Shown here one piece after another: positions 20,805 through 29,689 of a DNA stretch of 64,000 bases. This DNA comes from Photobacterium gaetbulicola Gung47 (GTDB taxonomy: Bacteria; Pseudomonadota; Gammaproteobacteria; Enterobacterales; Vibrionaceae): positions 1 through 64,000 of the forward strand of contig CP005974.1 of NCBI GenBank assembly GCA_000940995.1. Direction: 5' to 3'. Each line of letters starts with the position of its first letter. The first letter of the stretch is position 1. A program made the position numbers and the translations under genes. Below the pieces are notes generated by a model that was not told the DNA's origin, did not search any database, and saw only the letters and a program-made list of their open reading frames with translations.

Positions 20805-22633
20805 TAGTACACATCCTTTTGATAACGCTTGCTCTTGCGTAGTTCACTCAAATATTGCTCGGCCTGATCACGGCTCTGCTTACCCTGCTGTTCGACAATG
20901 GTGAGCAGCGCATCGTGGACATCTTTGGCCATACGGGTAGCGTCTCCACACACATACAAATGGGCACCTTCTTGCAGCCACTGCCACACCTCGGCAGCAT
21001 GCTCAAGCAGGCGGTGCTGAACGTAAACCTTCTCGGCCTGATCGCGGCTAAAGGCCACATCGATCCTATCCACCACTCCGGATTTCAAGTACTTCTGCCA
21101 CTCCACCTGGTACAAAAAATCTTCGGTAAAGGTGCGGTCACCAAAGAACAACCAGTTCTTACCCTCCGCACCGCAATTATCTCGCTCCTGGACAAAAGCT
21201 CGAAACGGCGCAATACCTGTGCCCGGACCGACCATGATCACCGGTGTCGCACCATCTTCCGGCAACTTGAAGTGATTGTTAGGCTCAACAAATACCCTGA
21301 CACTGTCGCCTTCTTCCAGGCGCTGGGCTAGGTAACCGGAAGCCCCACCCTGACGGATATCCTCCCCTTTCTGGTACTCCACCAGCCCAACGGTCAGATG
21401 GACTTCCTCACCGACTTCTTCCTGGCTCGAGGCAATCGAATACAAACGCGGGGTCAAGCGGCGCAGCAAGCCAAGCAGTTGATCAGCACTGAGGGCCGCT
21501 TTTTTCTCACCCAGCACATCAACCACCTGGGTATTGGCCGCATATTCCCGTAGCTTGTCTTTATCCTCGACCAGCTTAGCCAGTTTCTTGCTACCAGAGA
21601 GTGCGGCGTATTTGGTCACTAGCTGTGGGTTAGACAGCGTGATCTCATAGTGTTTGATCAGGGCCTCGCGCAGCGCCACCGACTCACCATCGACCTCAAC
21701 CTGCTCATCCGCGGCGAGACCGACTTTGGCCAAAATTGCTTCGGCAAGGACGGGATCATTGTCATACCACACCCCCAGAGCATCACCCGGCTGGTAGGTC
21801 AGCCCCGAGCCTTCAAGGTCAATTTCCACATGACGAACATCTTTGCCTGACTGTCGGCCGGTAATTTTCTGGCTGGTCAACAGAGCTGCCGGAAACGGGT
21901 TCTTCTTACTGTAAGCCGATACAGTCGCCGGGGCCTGGCCCAGCGGCAACTGAACCACATCGGCCTCTCCGGAGCCCTGTTCAGATTTCAGGGCTTCCTC
22001 AACCTTGTCCAGCGCCTTGGCACGCCACGCTGTCGCCGCAGACTCGTAATCCACATCGCAATCCAGACGAGGAAGGAAAGCGGTCGCACCTTGCTTGCTG
22101 AGGAACGCATCAAAGTCTTTGGCTGTCTGACAGAAGAACTCATAACTGGAGTCGCCCAGGCCCACCACCGCGTACTGAAGATCAGGCAGCTTCGGCGCCT
22201 TTTTCGACTGCAGGAATTCATGCAACTCGATCGCGTCATCGGGGGCTTCCCCTTCACCATGGGTGGAAGCCACGATAATGACATGAGTCTCCTTGGTCAG
22301 GTTTTTCCCCTTGTAATCCCCTGCGGCATAAAGCTCCGCCTTAATCCCCTTGGCATCGGCCTCTTGTTTGAGTTGCTCGGCAACCCCCTTGGCATTGCCG
22401 GTCTGAGAGGCATAAATAATCGTTAGCTTACCAGCAGGCTGACTGCGAGTTGCCAATGCAGGCGCCTGAGCAGGCTGCACTTGCCCGGCCCCCTGTGTTT
22501 GGCTAAGCCCCCAAAAATAACCACTAATCCACGCCAGCTGTTGTGGCGATAGCTCGGCGGCAGCCTGCTGAAGTTGACCTATTTGCTGATCATTAAGCGG
22601 GCTGGCCAGAGCTGAAAGTTCCTTAAGTAACAT
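20804..22633 (-). CDS. cysJ: Sulfite reductase flavoprotein alpha subunit CysJ
   Basis: CysJ passes electrons from NADPH through FAD and FMN to CysI. The 609-residue protein begins with the short LSPQQLAWISGYFWG segment shared with E. coli CysJ. A flavodoxin-like FMN domain follows (about 70-210: IIYASQTGNAKGVAEQL, GLGDSSYEFF). The FAD domain has RLYSIASS, and the NADPH-binding domain has GPGTGIAPFRAF and ends KRYQKDVY. I use the ATG at 22633; an ATG seven codons earlier (22654) is possible. It is the first gene of the cysJ-cysI-cysH operon. Confidence 0.96.
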   Translation of the reverse strand: MLLKELSALASPLNDQQIGQLQQAAAELSPQQLAWISGYFWGLSQTQGAGQVQPAQAPALATRSQPAGKLTIIYASQTGNAKGVAEQLKQEADAKGIKAELYAAGDYKGKNLTKETHVIIVASTHGEGEAPDDAIELHEFLQSKKAPKLPDLQYAVVGLGDSSYEFFCQTAKDFDAFLSKQGATAFLPRLDCDVDYESAATAWRAKALDKVEEALKSEQGSGEADVVQLPLGQAPATVSAYSKKNPFPAALLTSQKITGRQSGKDVRHVEIDLEGSGLTYQPGDALGVWYDNDPVLAEAILAKVGLAADEQVEVDGESVALREALIKHYEITLSNPQLVTKYAALSGSKKLAKLVEDKDKLREYAANTQVVDVLGEKKAALSADQLLGLLRRLTPRLYSIASSQEEVGEEVHLTVGLVEYQKGEDIRQGGASGYLAQRLEEGDSVRVFVEPNNHFKLPEDGATPVIMVGPGTGIAPFRAFVQERDNCGAEGKNWLFFGDRTFTEDFLYQVEWQKYLKSGVVDRIDVAFSRDQAEKVYVQHRLLEHAAEVWQWLQEGAHLYVCGDATRMAKDVHDALLTIVEQQGKQSRDQAEQYLSELRKSKRYQKDVY

Positions 22634-22740
22634 GACACGACGATCCCTATACATTGCGTATGGGTTAGATTAGCTACTCAGAGAAATAACAAGAAAGAAT
22701 AGATAAGAATGTTTTATAACGATTTGTAAGGGTAATGAGC

Positions 22741-22772
22741 AAAAAAAACTGCAGACTCAGCTGCAGTTTTTC
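22741..22772. terminator. Terminator after the 77-residue small protein gene
   Basis: AACTGCAG-ACTCAG-CTGCAGTT with A run on the left and T run on the right. It lies 9 bp beyond the stop of the leftward gene at 22781, and separates it from the cysJ promoter region (22634-22740). Confidence 0.85.
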
Positions 22773-22780
22773 TCAGTAAT

Positions 22781-23014
22781 TCAAAAGGTATCGGCTATCC
22801 TCACCTGGTGAAAACCGACTTCGAATGCCCTCTCAGTGGCCGTATCAATATCGCGATAGCATTTTTCGCTACCAGCCCCATCCGTGAGGGGGACAAAACC
22901 GCCCCGGCGATGGCGGAACTCGACAATCCACCCATTCGCCTGAATGGAAGGTTCAATCACTGCTTCCACGATCTCGCTGTTGGCATAGAGGTTCTGCAAT
23001 TCTGTTAACGTCAT
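22781..23014 (-). CDS. Conserved-looking small protein, function unknown
   Basis: A 77-residue soluble protein without signal peptide or membrane segment. It has a repeating alpha/beta pattern: an N-terminal helix LTELQNLYANS, then strands WIVEFRHRRGG and FVPLTDGAG, then a helix and the closing FHQVRIADTF. I do not recognise a family with certainty. Support for a real gene comes from an AAGGGG site 9 nt before the ATG, an intrinsic terminator 9 bp behind the stop, and its own space between cysJ and the outer membrane protein gene. Confidence 0.7.
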   Translation of the reverse strand: MTLTELQNLYANSEIVEAVIEPSIQANGWIVEFRHRRGGFVPLTDGAGSEKCYRDIDTATERAFEVGFHQVRIADTF

Positions 23015-23078
23015 AAACCCGAGCCCCTTCCCGTTTCACCTTTTATAAAAATGGTACAAAACCGAGAAAACAGGCAAC

Positions 23079-23105
23079 AAAAAAGCCACGATTTCTCGTG
23101 GCTTT
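23079..23105 (-). terminator. Terminator of the outer membrane barrel gene
   Basis: GCCACGA-TTTC-TCGTGGC with a T run on the minus strand side, 25 bp beyond the stop of the gene at 23131. Confidence 0.9.
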
Positions 23106-23130
23106 GCAATAGGTTCACAAAATTAATTGC

Positions 23131-23769
23131 TTAGATGTCGATCTCGGCACCGATAAACCAACCATCGGCAAAGAACTCACCGTCGCCTTTGATAAAATCA
23201 AAGTCGTAGTCCATCACACGGTAGCCCGCTCGTAGGTTCAGATCCGCCGCAACCAGTGGAATGCTCCACTTCACGCCTGCCTGGCCATCTACCGTGCTGG
23301 TGCTGTCGTAGTTACCGAAGTTGAGATCACCAAACAGTGATAACGGTGTCATTGGGATACCCAGCTCAACATTACCGTAGAGGTTTGGCTGCCACTCACT
23401 AAAGCTCTGTCCGTCGAACTTACCGGAGTTAAACTTGGACATGGTCACACCGATATCGAACGCGACAGCATCGTTATCCAGAATTTCATAGTAGGCGGTG
23501 TATTCCGTTTGGCCGAACGACACAATGCCATTGTCAACATCGGTGTAACGCAGACGGAAGTTCGGTACCAAAGGAACGAAGTGCTCAAATGCCACATAGT
23601 AAGAGCCCGACGTATTGCTATCCGACTCGCTACGGCTATCGTTAACCTTGGCGTCGTTGAACCAAGCATCAGCACCGACTTTTACCCCAAAAAGCGTTGC
23701 GGCATGGGCAGGTACTGCCGCAGACAGTGCGACAGCAGCGGCTACCGCAGAAAGCGCTAATTTATTCAT
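23131..23769 (-). CDS. TIGR04219-like outer membrane beta-barrel protein
   Basis: A 213-residue protein with a clear signal peptide (MNKLALSAVAAAVALSAAVPAHA). The mature part is made of alternating hydrophobic strands rich in Tyr, Phe and Asp turns and ends in an aromatic/acidic strand (GWFIGAEIDI), typical of a small outer membrane barrel. It resembles the TIGR04219 family of Vibrionaceae and Shewanella, whose function is unknown. The start is the ATG at 23769 with GGAG 7 nt upstream. It is monocistronic with its own terminator. Confidence 0.8.
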   Translation of the reverse strand: MNKLALSAVAAAVALSAAVPAHAATLFGVKVGADAWFNDAKVNDSRSESDSNTSGSYYVAFEHFVPLVPNFRLRYTDVDNGIVSFGQTEYTAYYEILDNDAVAFDIGVTMSKFNSGKFDGQSFSEWQPNLYGNVELGIPMTPLSLFGDLNFGNYDSTSTVDGQAGVKWSIPLVAADLNLRAGYRVMDYDFDFIKGDGEFFADGWFIGAEIDI

Positions 23770-23915
23770 GTTGAGTCTCCGCTCTTTATTAGTTTTAAGA
23801 TAAAAAACGGCCAGACTATAGCAGATGCCGGTTAAGAAAACTGCACCGTCAATGTCAATCATCTACTTTCTTTTCAGATTTTTACATTCAAGCTTTAGCC
23901 AAGGACCAAGCTTAC

Positions 23916-24146
23916 TCAACGGTAGTAACGTTTCCTGTGGGCTTGCTCGGCTTTGTGTTCGCGGTAAAACCATACCACGACCGCAATCAGCAACAACCAA
24001 GGCAGTAACTTAAACACCACCCCAATCATGCCTGCAACTGCCATCACCACAAATCCGGCGACAACCGCCAGCGCCATCCCCAAAATACTCACACCGGTAC
24101 AGACCAGTACCGCGGCAAACACCAGCAAAAATAAAAACTCGATCAT
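23916..24146 (-). CDS. pspG: Phage shock protein G
   Basis: PspG is an inner-membrane effector of the phage-shock response to envelope stress. The 76-residue protein has two to three hydrophobic segments and the diagnostic KLLPWLLLIAVVVW stretch near its C-terminus, followed by a basic tail; E. coli PspG has 80 residues. The ATG at 24146 follows AAGGAG. A sigma54-type promoter lies about 66 bp upstream, as for E. coli pspG, which is driven by PspF. As in E. coli, pspG sits beside dusA, away from the main psp operon. Confidence 0.9.
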   Translation of the reverse strand: MIEFLFLLVFAAVLVCTGVSILGMALAVVAGFVVMAVAGMIGVVFKLLPWLLLIAVVVWFYREHKAEQAHRKRYYR

Positions 24147-24211
24147 CACTTTCTCCTTTGATATCCCGTAAGCACCGTTGGCAATATCATTACCTGGTAT
24201 GAATTGGATAC

Positions 24212-24227
24212 TGCACAAAATAGACCA
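24212..24227 (-). promoter_or_regulatory. Sigma54 (-24/-12) promoter of pspG
   Basis: The minus strand reads TGG-TCTATTTTGT-GCA, with GG and GC separated by exactly 10 bases as sigma54 requires. It lies about 66 bp ahead of the pspG start. PspF and IHF sites would lie further upstream towards 24300 but were not identified. Confidence 0.7.
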
Positions 24228-24267
24228 CGTTGTTGAAATTACATTTATCCATATATATCAAGCCACT

Positions 24268-24308
24268 AAAAAAGGCATACCGCAAAACGGTATGCCTTTA
24301 TAATTTTT
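24268..24308. terminator. Terminator between dusA and pspG
   Basis: GGCATACCG-CAAAA-CGGTATGCC, a nine-base-pair stem with an A run on the left side (a T run for leftward transcripts) and TTTA/TTTTT on the right. It ends dusA transcription before the pspG promoter. Confidence 0.85.
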
Positions 24309-24364
24309 GGTCTGGTCTATTTCGCCAACTATTTGGCTTTTTTCACCATTGAGAGCCGGCAGGC

Positions 24365-25405
24365 TTAAACATCAAGGTGAGCCGGGATCTTCGCCATCGC
24401 CTGCTCCAAGACCTCGATACCCGAGCCCGGCTTGTGAGCATTTTCACTGATATGCCGGCGCCACTGACGGGCCCCCGGCATATTCTGGAACAAACCCAGC
24501 ATGTGGCGGCTGATATGGTTCAGGTAAGTCCCTTTGGCCAATTCACGCTCGATATACGGGAACATGGCCTCCACAATCTCACGGCGCTTTTTCACCGGCT
24601 TGTCTAAGCCATACAGGCGTTGATCCACTTCGGCTAGCAGGTATGGGTTTTGGTAGGCTTCGCGACCAACCATAACGCCGTCCATATGCTGCAGGTGCGC
24701 CTCAATTTCTGCCATGGTCTTCACCCCACCGTTGATGCCCATGGTCAGGTGCGGAAAGTCTTGTTTTAGCTGGTAGACACGCGGATAATCCAGCGGCGGG
24801 ATCTCTCGGTTTTCTTTGGGGCTCAAACCGCTCAACCATGCCTTGCGAGCATGGATAGTGAAATCCTCACAGCCACCTTTCTCACTCACAATGCGAATAA
24901 AGTCGGTTAGAAACTCGTACGAATCTTGGTCATCAATACCAATGCGCGTTTTCACCGATACCGGGATATCCACCACTTCTCGCATCGCCGACACACACTG
25001 TGCCACCAAATCGGCCTCCCCCATTAGGCAAGCCCCAAAGCGACCATTCTGGACACGATCAGACGGACACCCGACATTAAGGTTGATCTCATCATAGCCT
25101 CGCTCTGCCGCTAGCTTAGCGCACTGCGCTAGCTCTGCCGGGTTCGAGCCACCCAACTGCAGTACCAATGGGTGCTCTTCTTCGTTATAAGCAAGGTAAT
25201 CGCCCTTACCGTGGATAATGGCACCGGTGGTCACCATTTCGGTATAAAGCTGGGTACGCTCACTGATCAGGCGATGGAAGTAACGGCAATGACGGTCAGT
25301 CCAATCGAGCATTGGGGCAATAGATAAACGACAGTCCGGGTACTGGCCCAGCTGTGTTTGCTCATTGTTTGACTGTTCGTTCATTACAACAGCAGTATCT
25401 GTCAT
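24365..25405 (-). CDS. dusA: tRNA-dihydrouridine(20/20a) synthase DusA
   Basis: DusA is an FMN enzyme that reduces uridines 20 and 20a in the tRNA D-loop. The 346-residue protein begins its TIM barrel with RLSIAPMLDWTDRHCRYF. It has the catalytic cysteine in RFGACLM after NLNVGCPSDRVQNG, FMN-binding GINGGVK and DGVMVGREAYQNP, and a helical tRNA-binding C-terminus (HISRHMLGLFQNMPGARQWR). The ATG at 25405 is chosen because GAGG lies 6 nt upstream; an ATG four codons earlier is alternative. Neighbouring pspG is conserved from E. coli. Confidence 0.96.
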   Translation of the reverse strand: MTDTAVVMNEQSNNEQTQLGQYPDCRLSIAPMLDWTDRHCRYFHRLISERTQLYTEMVTTGAIIHGKGDYLAYNEEEHPLVLQLGGSNPAELAQCAKLAAERGYDEINLNVGCPSDRVQNGRFGACLMGEADLVAQCVSAMREVVDIPVSVKTRIGIDDQDSYEFLTDFIRIVSEKGGCEDFTIHARKAWLSGLSPKENREIPPLDYPRVYQLKQDFPHLTMGINGGVKTMAEIEAHLQHMDGVMVGREAYQNPYLLAEVDQRLYGLDKPVKKRREIVEAMFPYIERELAKGTYLNHISRHMLGLFQNMPGARQWRRHISENAHKPGSGIEVLEQAMAKIPAHLDV

Positions 25406-26252
25406 CGGAAACCTCATTATCGACCGCTAAATCTATCGTTCCTGACGCTGGGAAAAGAACCAACACCAAGGATCTCACAACGTTGCAAGGAGGCGGATTC
25501 TACCCTATTACGGCCTCTATCCCAAATCACATCGTATTGAGCCTAAAAGATCAGATGCTCGGTACTGTAAAGAGCGACAAAAAACCTGCCAATTTGCCTC
25601 AGCAGGCACATTCGCATTAAGTCACTAGCACACCGAGAAAAAAGCAACAAAAGCTTAACATCAACATAAGACACTGAAAATAAAAAGTAATAAAAACACC
25701 CCACCCATCACAAGAAAAACAGATCAGCTTAAAGATGAAAATATACACTTTTACTGTACATCGAGCAGGGGCTCGCACCGTTTACAAAAAGTTCATGTGC
25801 AAAAAGATCATGGCAAGCCAGCAAGTTACTTCAATTTGATCATGATAGGACAAATACTCAGAGTAAAAAGAACATGATAGGCCAAAATAGAGTGAGCGCA
25901 TTTCATTAAAAAACACAAGCTGTTGATTTTTAGGAAAAATGCATTTTCACACTGACAGGCCAATTACCTAGAGGGCTCACCTGTAAAATTCCATAAAAAG
26001 CTGCACATGCATAAAATCCGTTTAAATTCAGCAACCTAAGAAATGCAGACACTTACAATCCAAAACCGTACAGCTTTCAACTGCTCATCAACCAAAAACA
26101 AGATCAACATACCAGGCGCATTCCAAGCCAGGATCAAAACAGGATCAACAACCGTTGTTTTCCGGCTGGCGTAACGGAATCACCATAACTAACATCACTT
26201 TAGGCACGATTATGGTAAGATGGAGTACTTATCGCTTGTATTTTGAGGTTAT
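25406..26252. other. Long A/T-rich intergenic region between divergent dusA and zur
   Basis: About 845 bp without a convincing gene; the only rightward frame across the start (88 codons) has no ribosome binding site. The region is A-rich on the plus strand and contains a short imperfect direct repeat CATGATAGGnCAAA (25848-25860 and 25874-25886). It also has several GATCAA/GATCAT words (near 25804, 25837, 26102, 26132 and 26143). It must contain the dusA and zur promoters. An undetected small RNA cannot be excluded, but no terminator-like hairpin marks one. Confidence 0.5.
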
Positions 26253-26696
26253 ATGGCAAATAAAGGTCAGTTGCTGGCAACCGCCCAGCAGCTCTGTGAG
26301 CAACGAGGAGTAAGACTGACGCCTCAAAGACTGAAAGTTCTAGCCCTGATCATTGAGCACCACAGTTCAATCAGTGCCTATGAGCTATTGGATTTGCTGC
26401 GAGAAAGCGAACCACAAGCCAAACCTCCGACGGTCTACCGAGCGCTGGACTTTCTTCTTGCCCAAGGCTTTGTACACAAAGTCGAGTCGACCAACAGCTA
26501 TATTGCCTGTTGCTTGCTGGGCCATGCTGATCACTGCTCCCAGCTTCTCATTTGCAGCCAATGCGGTAACGTCGAGGAGTGCCATGACGAGGAGCTCGCC
26601 AAACTCCTTCGCCAGCGAGCCGAGCAACGAGGCTTTGAGGTCACTAACCATGTCGTAGAAAGCCATGGTGTTTGCCAGCATTGTAAAAACAAGTAA
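26253..26696 (+). CDS. zur: Zinc uptake regulator Zur (Fur family)
   Basis: Zur represses zinc uptake genes when bound to Zn2+. The 147-residue protein has the Fur-type winged helix in its N-terminal half (GVRLTPQRLKVLALI, PPTVYRALDFLLAQGFVHKVE). The C-terminal dimerisation domain has the structural zinc cysteines CSQCGNVEEC and CQHC. The N-terminal QLLATAQQLCEQRG and the lack of Fur's His-rich region favour Zur over Fur. The ATG at 26253 has GAGG upstream. It is followed by cheX after 37 bp. Confidence 0.92.
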   Translation: MANKGQLLATAQQLCEQRGVRLTPQRLKVLALIIEHHSSISAYELLDLLRESEPQAKPPTVYRALDFLLAQGFVHKVESTNSYIACCLLGHADHCSQLLICSQCGNVEECHDEELAKLLRQRAEQRGFEVTNHVVESHGVCQHCKNK

Positions 26697-26733
26697 GTTA
26701 TTTTATTCAGACAGAGACAGTCGTTATTAGATT

Positions 26734-27198
26734 ATGCGCGCAGAATTCGTAAACCCTTTCTTGGCGTCACTTTTGAATGTTCTCAAAACCATGGCGTCAA
26801 TGGAGCTGGCTCCACAGAAACCCCGTCTTAAAAAAGATGAGGTCGCCAGAGGCGATGTTTCCGGCTTAATAGGTATGGTCGGCCCGAAAACCAGAGGATC
26901 GATGTCAATCACCTTTGATGAGGGACTCGCGCTGGAAATAATGCAGAGAATGCTGGGCGAGCGCCCACATAGTATTAATGAAGAAGTCACTGATATGGTG
27001 GGTGAAATCACTAATATGGTGACCGGAGGTGCCAAGCGCATCTTGGCCGAAAAAGGCTATGAATTCGATATGGCAACCCCTGCCGTCGTTTCCGGCCGCG
27101 GCCATACCATTACTCACAAGTGTGATGGCGCTATCATTATCATGCCGTTCGACTCTGAATACGGTAAAGCCTTCATCGAAATATGCTTTGACGGCTAG
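26734..27198 (+). CDS. cheX: CheX-like chemotaxis phosphatase
   Basis: The CheC/CheX/FliY phosphatases dephosphorylate CheY-P or other response regulators. The 154-residue protein shows the CheX-type helix with the catalytic pair E91 and N94 in EITNMVTGGAKR, plus the SMSITFDEGLALEIMQRML strand-helix. Single-domain CheX proteins are common in Vibrio and Shewanella. The gene stands alone here, 37 bp behind zur, away from the main chemotaxis operon, so its partner response regulator is not evident from context. Confidence 0.85.
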   Translation: MRAEFVNPFLASLLNVLKTMASMELAPQKPRLKKDEVARGDVSGLIGMVGPKTRGSMSITFDEGLALEIMQRMLGERPHSINEEVTDMVGEITNMVTGGAKRILAEKGYEFDMATPAVVSGRGHTITHKCDGAIIIMPFDSEYGKAFIEICFDG

Positions 27199-27462
27199 CC
27201 ACTTCCTGCCCTTTTGCTTTCAGCTAGCTTGGCTGGCTGGAAGCCATTCCCGCCGCTACCATCAAACTTATCACTTTGATTTTTATGTGAAGTTGCCACA
27301 AATCTCAGATAAAAGACTACCAACTGCCATATATTCGATCTAGACTCGATATGCTGGATAGGCATCAAGTCACTTATTAGTTTGATGTCCCCCTGCGCGT
27401 CATTTTGCTTACCCGTAGGGGCTAAGCAAGGAAATACCCTCATTCAAAGGAAAGATCGTAAC

Positions 27463-27672
27463 ATGAACAAACTGACTGGAACCGTTAAATGGTTCAACGA
27501 TGAAAAGGGCTTTGGCTTTATCTCTGGTGCTGATGGCAAAGATGTATTCGTCCACTTCAGTGCTATTCAGGCTCAGGGCCGTCGCACCCTACATGAAGGT
27601 CAAAGTGTTGAGTTTATCGTGACAGATGGTCAGAAAGGTCCACAGGCTAGCGAAGTTGTTGCGCTGTCTTAA
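27463..27672 (+). CDS. Cold-shock protein, CspA family
   Basis: A 69-residue single cold-shock domain that binds single-stranded nucleic acid, with RNP1 KGFGFISG and RNP2 VFVHFSAI. An AAAGGA site precedes the ATG at 27463. The roughly 260-bp space behind cheX leaves room for a long 5' leader such as those that regulate cspA-type mRNAs by temperature. The leader has complementary CCTGCG/CCGTAGGGG words, but no fold was computed. A terminator follows. Which csp paralogue this is cannot be said. Confidence 0.93.
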   Translation: MNKLTGTVKWFNDEKGFGFISGADGKDVFVHFSAIQAQGRRTLHEGQSVEFIVTDGQKGPQASEVVALS

Positions 27673-27693
27673 TGCCGCTGAAAAACTCTTCAT

Positions 27694-27722
27694 AAAAAAA
27701 ACGCCGCTAAGCGGCGTTTTTT
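27694..27722. terminator. Bidirectional terminator between csp gene and pgi
   Basis: ACGCCGCT-AA-GCGGCGTTTTTT with an A run on the left, so it works for the rightward csp transcript and the leftward pgi transcript. Confidence 0.92.
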
Positions 27723-27744
27723 ATCATTTCGATACAGTTGGCAA

Positions 27745-29397
27745 TTACTGGCGCCACTGTTTGAATGCGTTAATCAAACCATTCGTCGAACTATCGTGGC
27801 TCGCGATAGCCTCATCACCGCCCAGCTCAGGTAGGATCTTGTTCGCTAGCTGTTTACCCAGCTCAACACCCCACTGATCGAAGCTGTAAATATTCCAAAT
27901 CACACCTTGAGTAAAGATTTTGTGCTCATACAGCGCGATCAGGGAACCCAATACCGATGGCGTTACCTGCTTAACCAAGATGGAGTTAGTCGGGCGGTTA
28001 CCGTCAAATACCTTGAATGGTACCAGTTCAGCAACCTCTTCCAGCGTTTTGCCGGCAGCCAGGAATTCCGCTTCAACCTGCTCTTTGGTTTTGCCAAAGG
28101 CCAATGCTTCAGTCTGGGCAAAGAAGTTGGCCATCAGTTTTGGATGATGGTCGCTCAGTGGGTTGTGGCTGATAGCTGGCGCAATGAAGTCACATGGGAT
28201 CAGCTTAGTTCCCTGGTGGATCAACTGGTAGAACGCGTGCTGGCCATTGGTACCTGGCTCACCCCAGATAATTGGGCCCGTTTGGTAATCGATAGGGTTA
28301 CCGCCACGGTCAACACACTTGCCATTTGATTCCATGTTGCCCTGCTGGAAATACGCCGCAAAGCGGTGCAGGTACTGATCGTAAGGCAGGATAGCCTCAG
28401 ACTCAGCACCATGGAAGTTGTTGTACCAAATACCGATCAGGGCAAGGATCACTGGCAGGTTTTGCTCAAGCGGCGCTTCAGCAAAGTGCTTATCCATTGC
28501 GTGAGCACCGTCAAGCAACGCAACGAAGTTATCGAAGCCGATTGCTAGGCTGATAGACAAGCCGATAGCCGAGCATAGTGAGTAACGGCCACCCACCCAG
28601 TCCCAGAATTCGAACATGTTGTCGGTGTCGATCCCGAAGTCAGCCACAGACTGGGCGTTGGTCGATAGTGCAGCAAAGTGCTTGGCAACGTGAGCCTGAT
28701 CGCCCGCCGAAGCCAAGAACCAATCACGTGCCGAGTGGGCATTGGTCATGGTTTCCTGGGTGGTGAAAGTCTTGGAAGCAATCAGGAACAGCGTGGTTTC
28801 TGGGTTAAGCCCCTTCAGTGTCTCGGCAATGTGGGTGCCATCAACGTTAGACACGAAGTGCATGCTAAGGCGGGTTTTGTATGGCGCCAGGGCCTCTGTC
28901 ACCATGTACGGGCCAAGGTCAGAGCCACCGATACCAATGTTCACTACATCGGTGATTTCTTTGCCCGTATACCCTTTCCACTCACCATCAACAATGCGCG
29001 CAGTGAAAGCTTTCATCTTTTCCAATACCGCATTGACGTTTGGCATCACGTCTTCGCCATCAACCATGATTGGCGTATTGCTGCGGTTACGAAGGGCCGA
29101 GTGCAGCACCGCACGGTTTTCAGTCTTATTGATTTTCTCACCGCTGAACAGGTCGGCAATCGCGGCTTTGACTTCTGTCTGCTCAGCCAGAGCAAACAAT
29201 TTACCCATGGTTTCTTCAGTGATCAGGTTCTTGGAGAAATCCAGTAGGATGTCGTCGCCGAAGTTGGCCGAAAACGTGTTAAAACGTTCGCTGTCACTGG
29301 CAAAAAGCTCGCTTAGCTGCAGGTCCTGTGCATCTTCAAAGTGTGCCGTTAGCGCTTTCCACGCTTCAGTTTGGGTTGGATTGATGTTTTTCAACAT
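27745..29397 (-). CDS. pgi: Glucose-6-phosphate isomerase
   Basis: Pgi interconverts glucose 6-phosphate and fructose 6-phosphate in glycolysis and gluconeogenesis. The 550-residue protein matches E. coli Pgi (549). It shows NIGIGGSDLGPYM, the signature DWVGGRYSLCSAIGL, QGNMESNGK with the catalytic Glu, and the catalytic His/Lys region GVIWNIYSFDQWGVELGK near the C-terminus. The start has AGGA upstream. It is monocistronic and faces yjbQ across a 292-bp promoter region with no other gene. Confidence 0.97.
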   Translation of the reverse strand: MLKNINPTQTEAWKALTAHFEDAQDLQLSELFASDSERFNTFSANFGDDILLDFSKNLITEETMGKLFALAEQTEVKAAIADLFSGEKINKTENRAVLHSALRNRSNTPIMVDGEDVMPNVNAVLEKMKAFTARIVDGEWKGYTGKEITDVVNIGIGGSDLGPYMVTEALAPYKTRLSMHFVSNVDGTHIAETLKGLNPETTLFLIASKTFTTQETMTNAHSARDWFLASAGDQAHVAKHFAALSTNAQSVADFGIDTDNMFEFWDWVGGRYSLCSAIGLSISLAIGFDNFVALLDGAHAMDKHFAEAPLEQNLPVILALIGIWYNNFHGAESEAILPYDQYLHRFAAYFQQGNMESNGKCVDRGGNPIDYQTGPIIWGEPGTNGQHAFYQLIHQGTKLIPCDFIAPAISHNPLSDHHPKLMANFFAQTEALAFGKTKEQVEAEFLAAGKTLEEVAELVPFKVFDGNRPTNSILVKQVTPSVLGSLIALYEHKIFTQGVIWNIYSFDQWGVELGKQLANKILPELGGDEAIASHDSSTNGLINAFKQWRQ

Positions 29398-29689
29398 GAT
29401 GAAATTCCTGATTTTTAATTGTTAATCCATTAGTCTTGTCAGCAAAACCCAAGTAATGGATCCCCGATCTTAGTAAATCTTGCTGGTAGCGTTGACCCTA
29501 GTGTAGCTCAACTTATCAGGTCAGCTAAATTTTTGTAATTTTACAACTTATGAATAATTATGACGTGAAGGCATACCTACCTTCATTGCGTCAGGTCACG
29601 AAACTCGAGAGTAAGTTGCAAGCCAAGGAACCGTCAAATATTCACTAGGCGTCACGTTTCTAGCGCCAGTATTAAGAAGGATGATAACG

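Noticed and set aside
19434..20807. 457-codon open frame on the strand opposite cysI
   Set aside because: It lies wholly within cysI, has no ribosome binding site and its protein is low-complexity. It results from the codon bias of the real gene.
25738..25790. LexA box near CTGTACATCGAGCAG
   Set aside because: The spacing between CTG and CAG is 9 rather than 10 and no SOS gene is adjacent.
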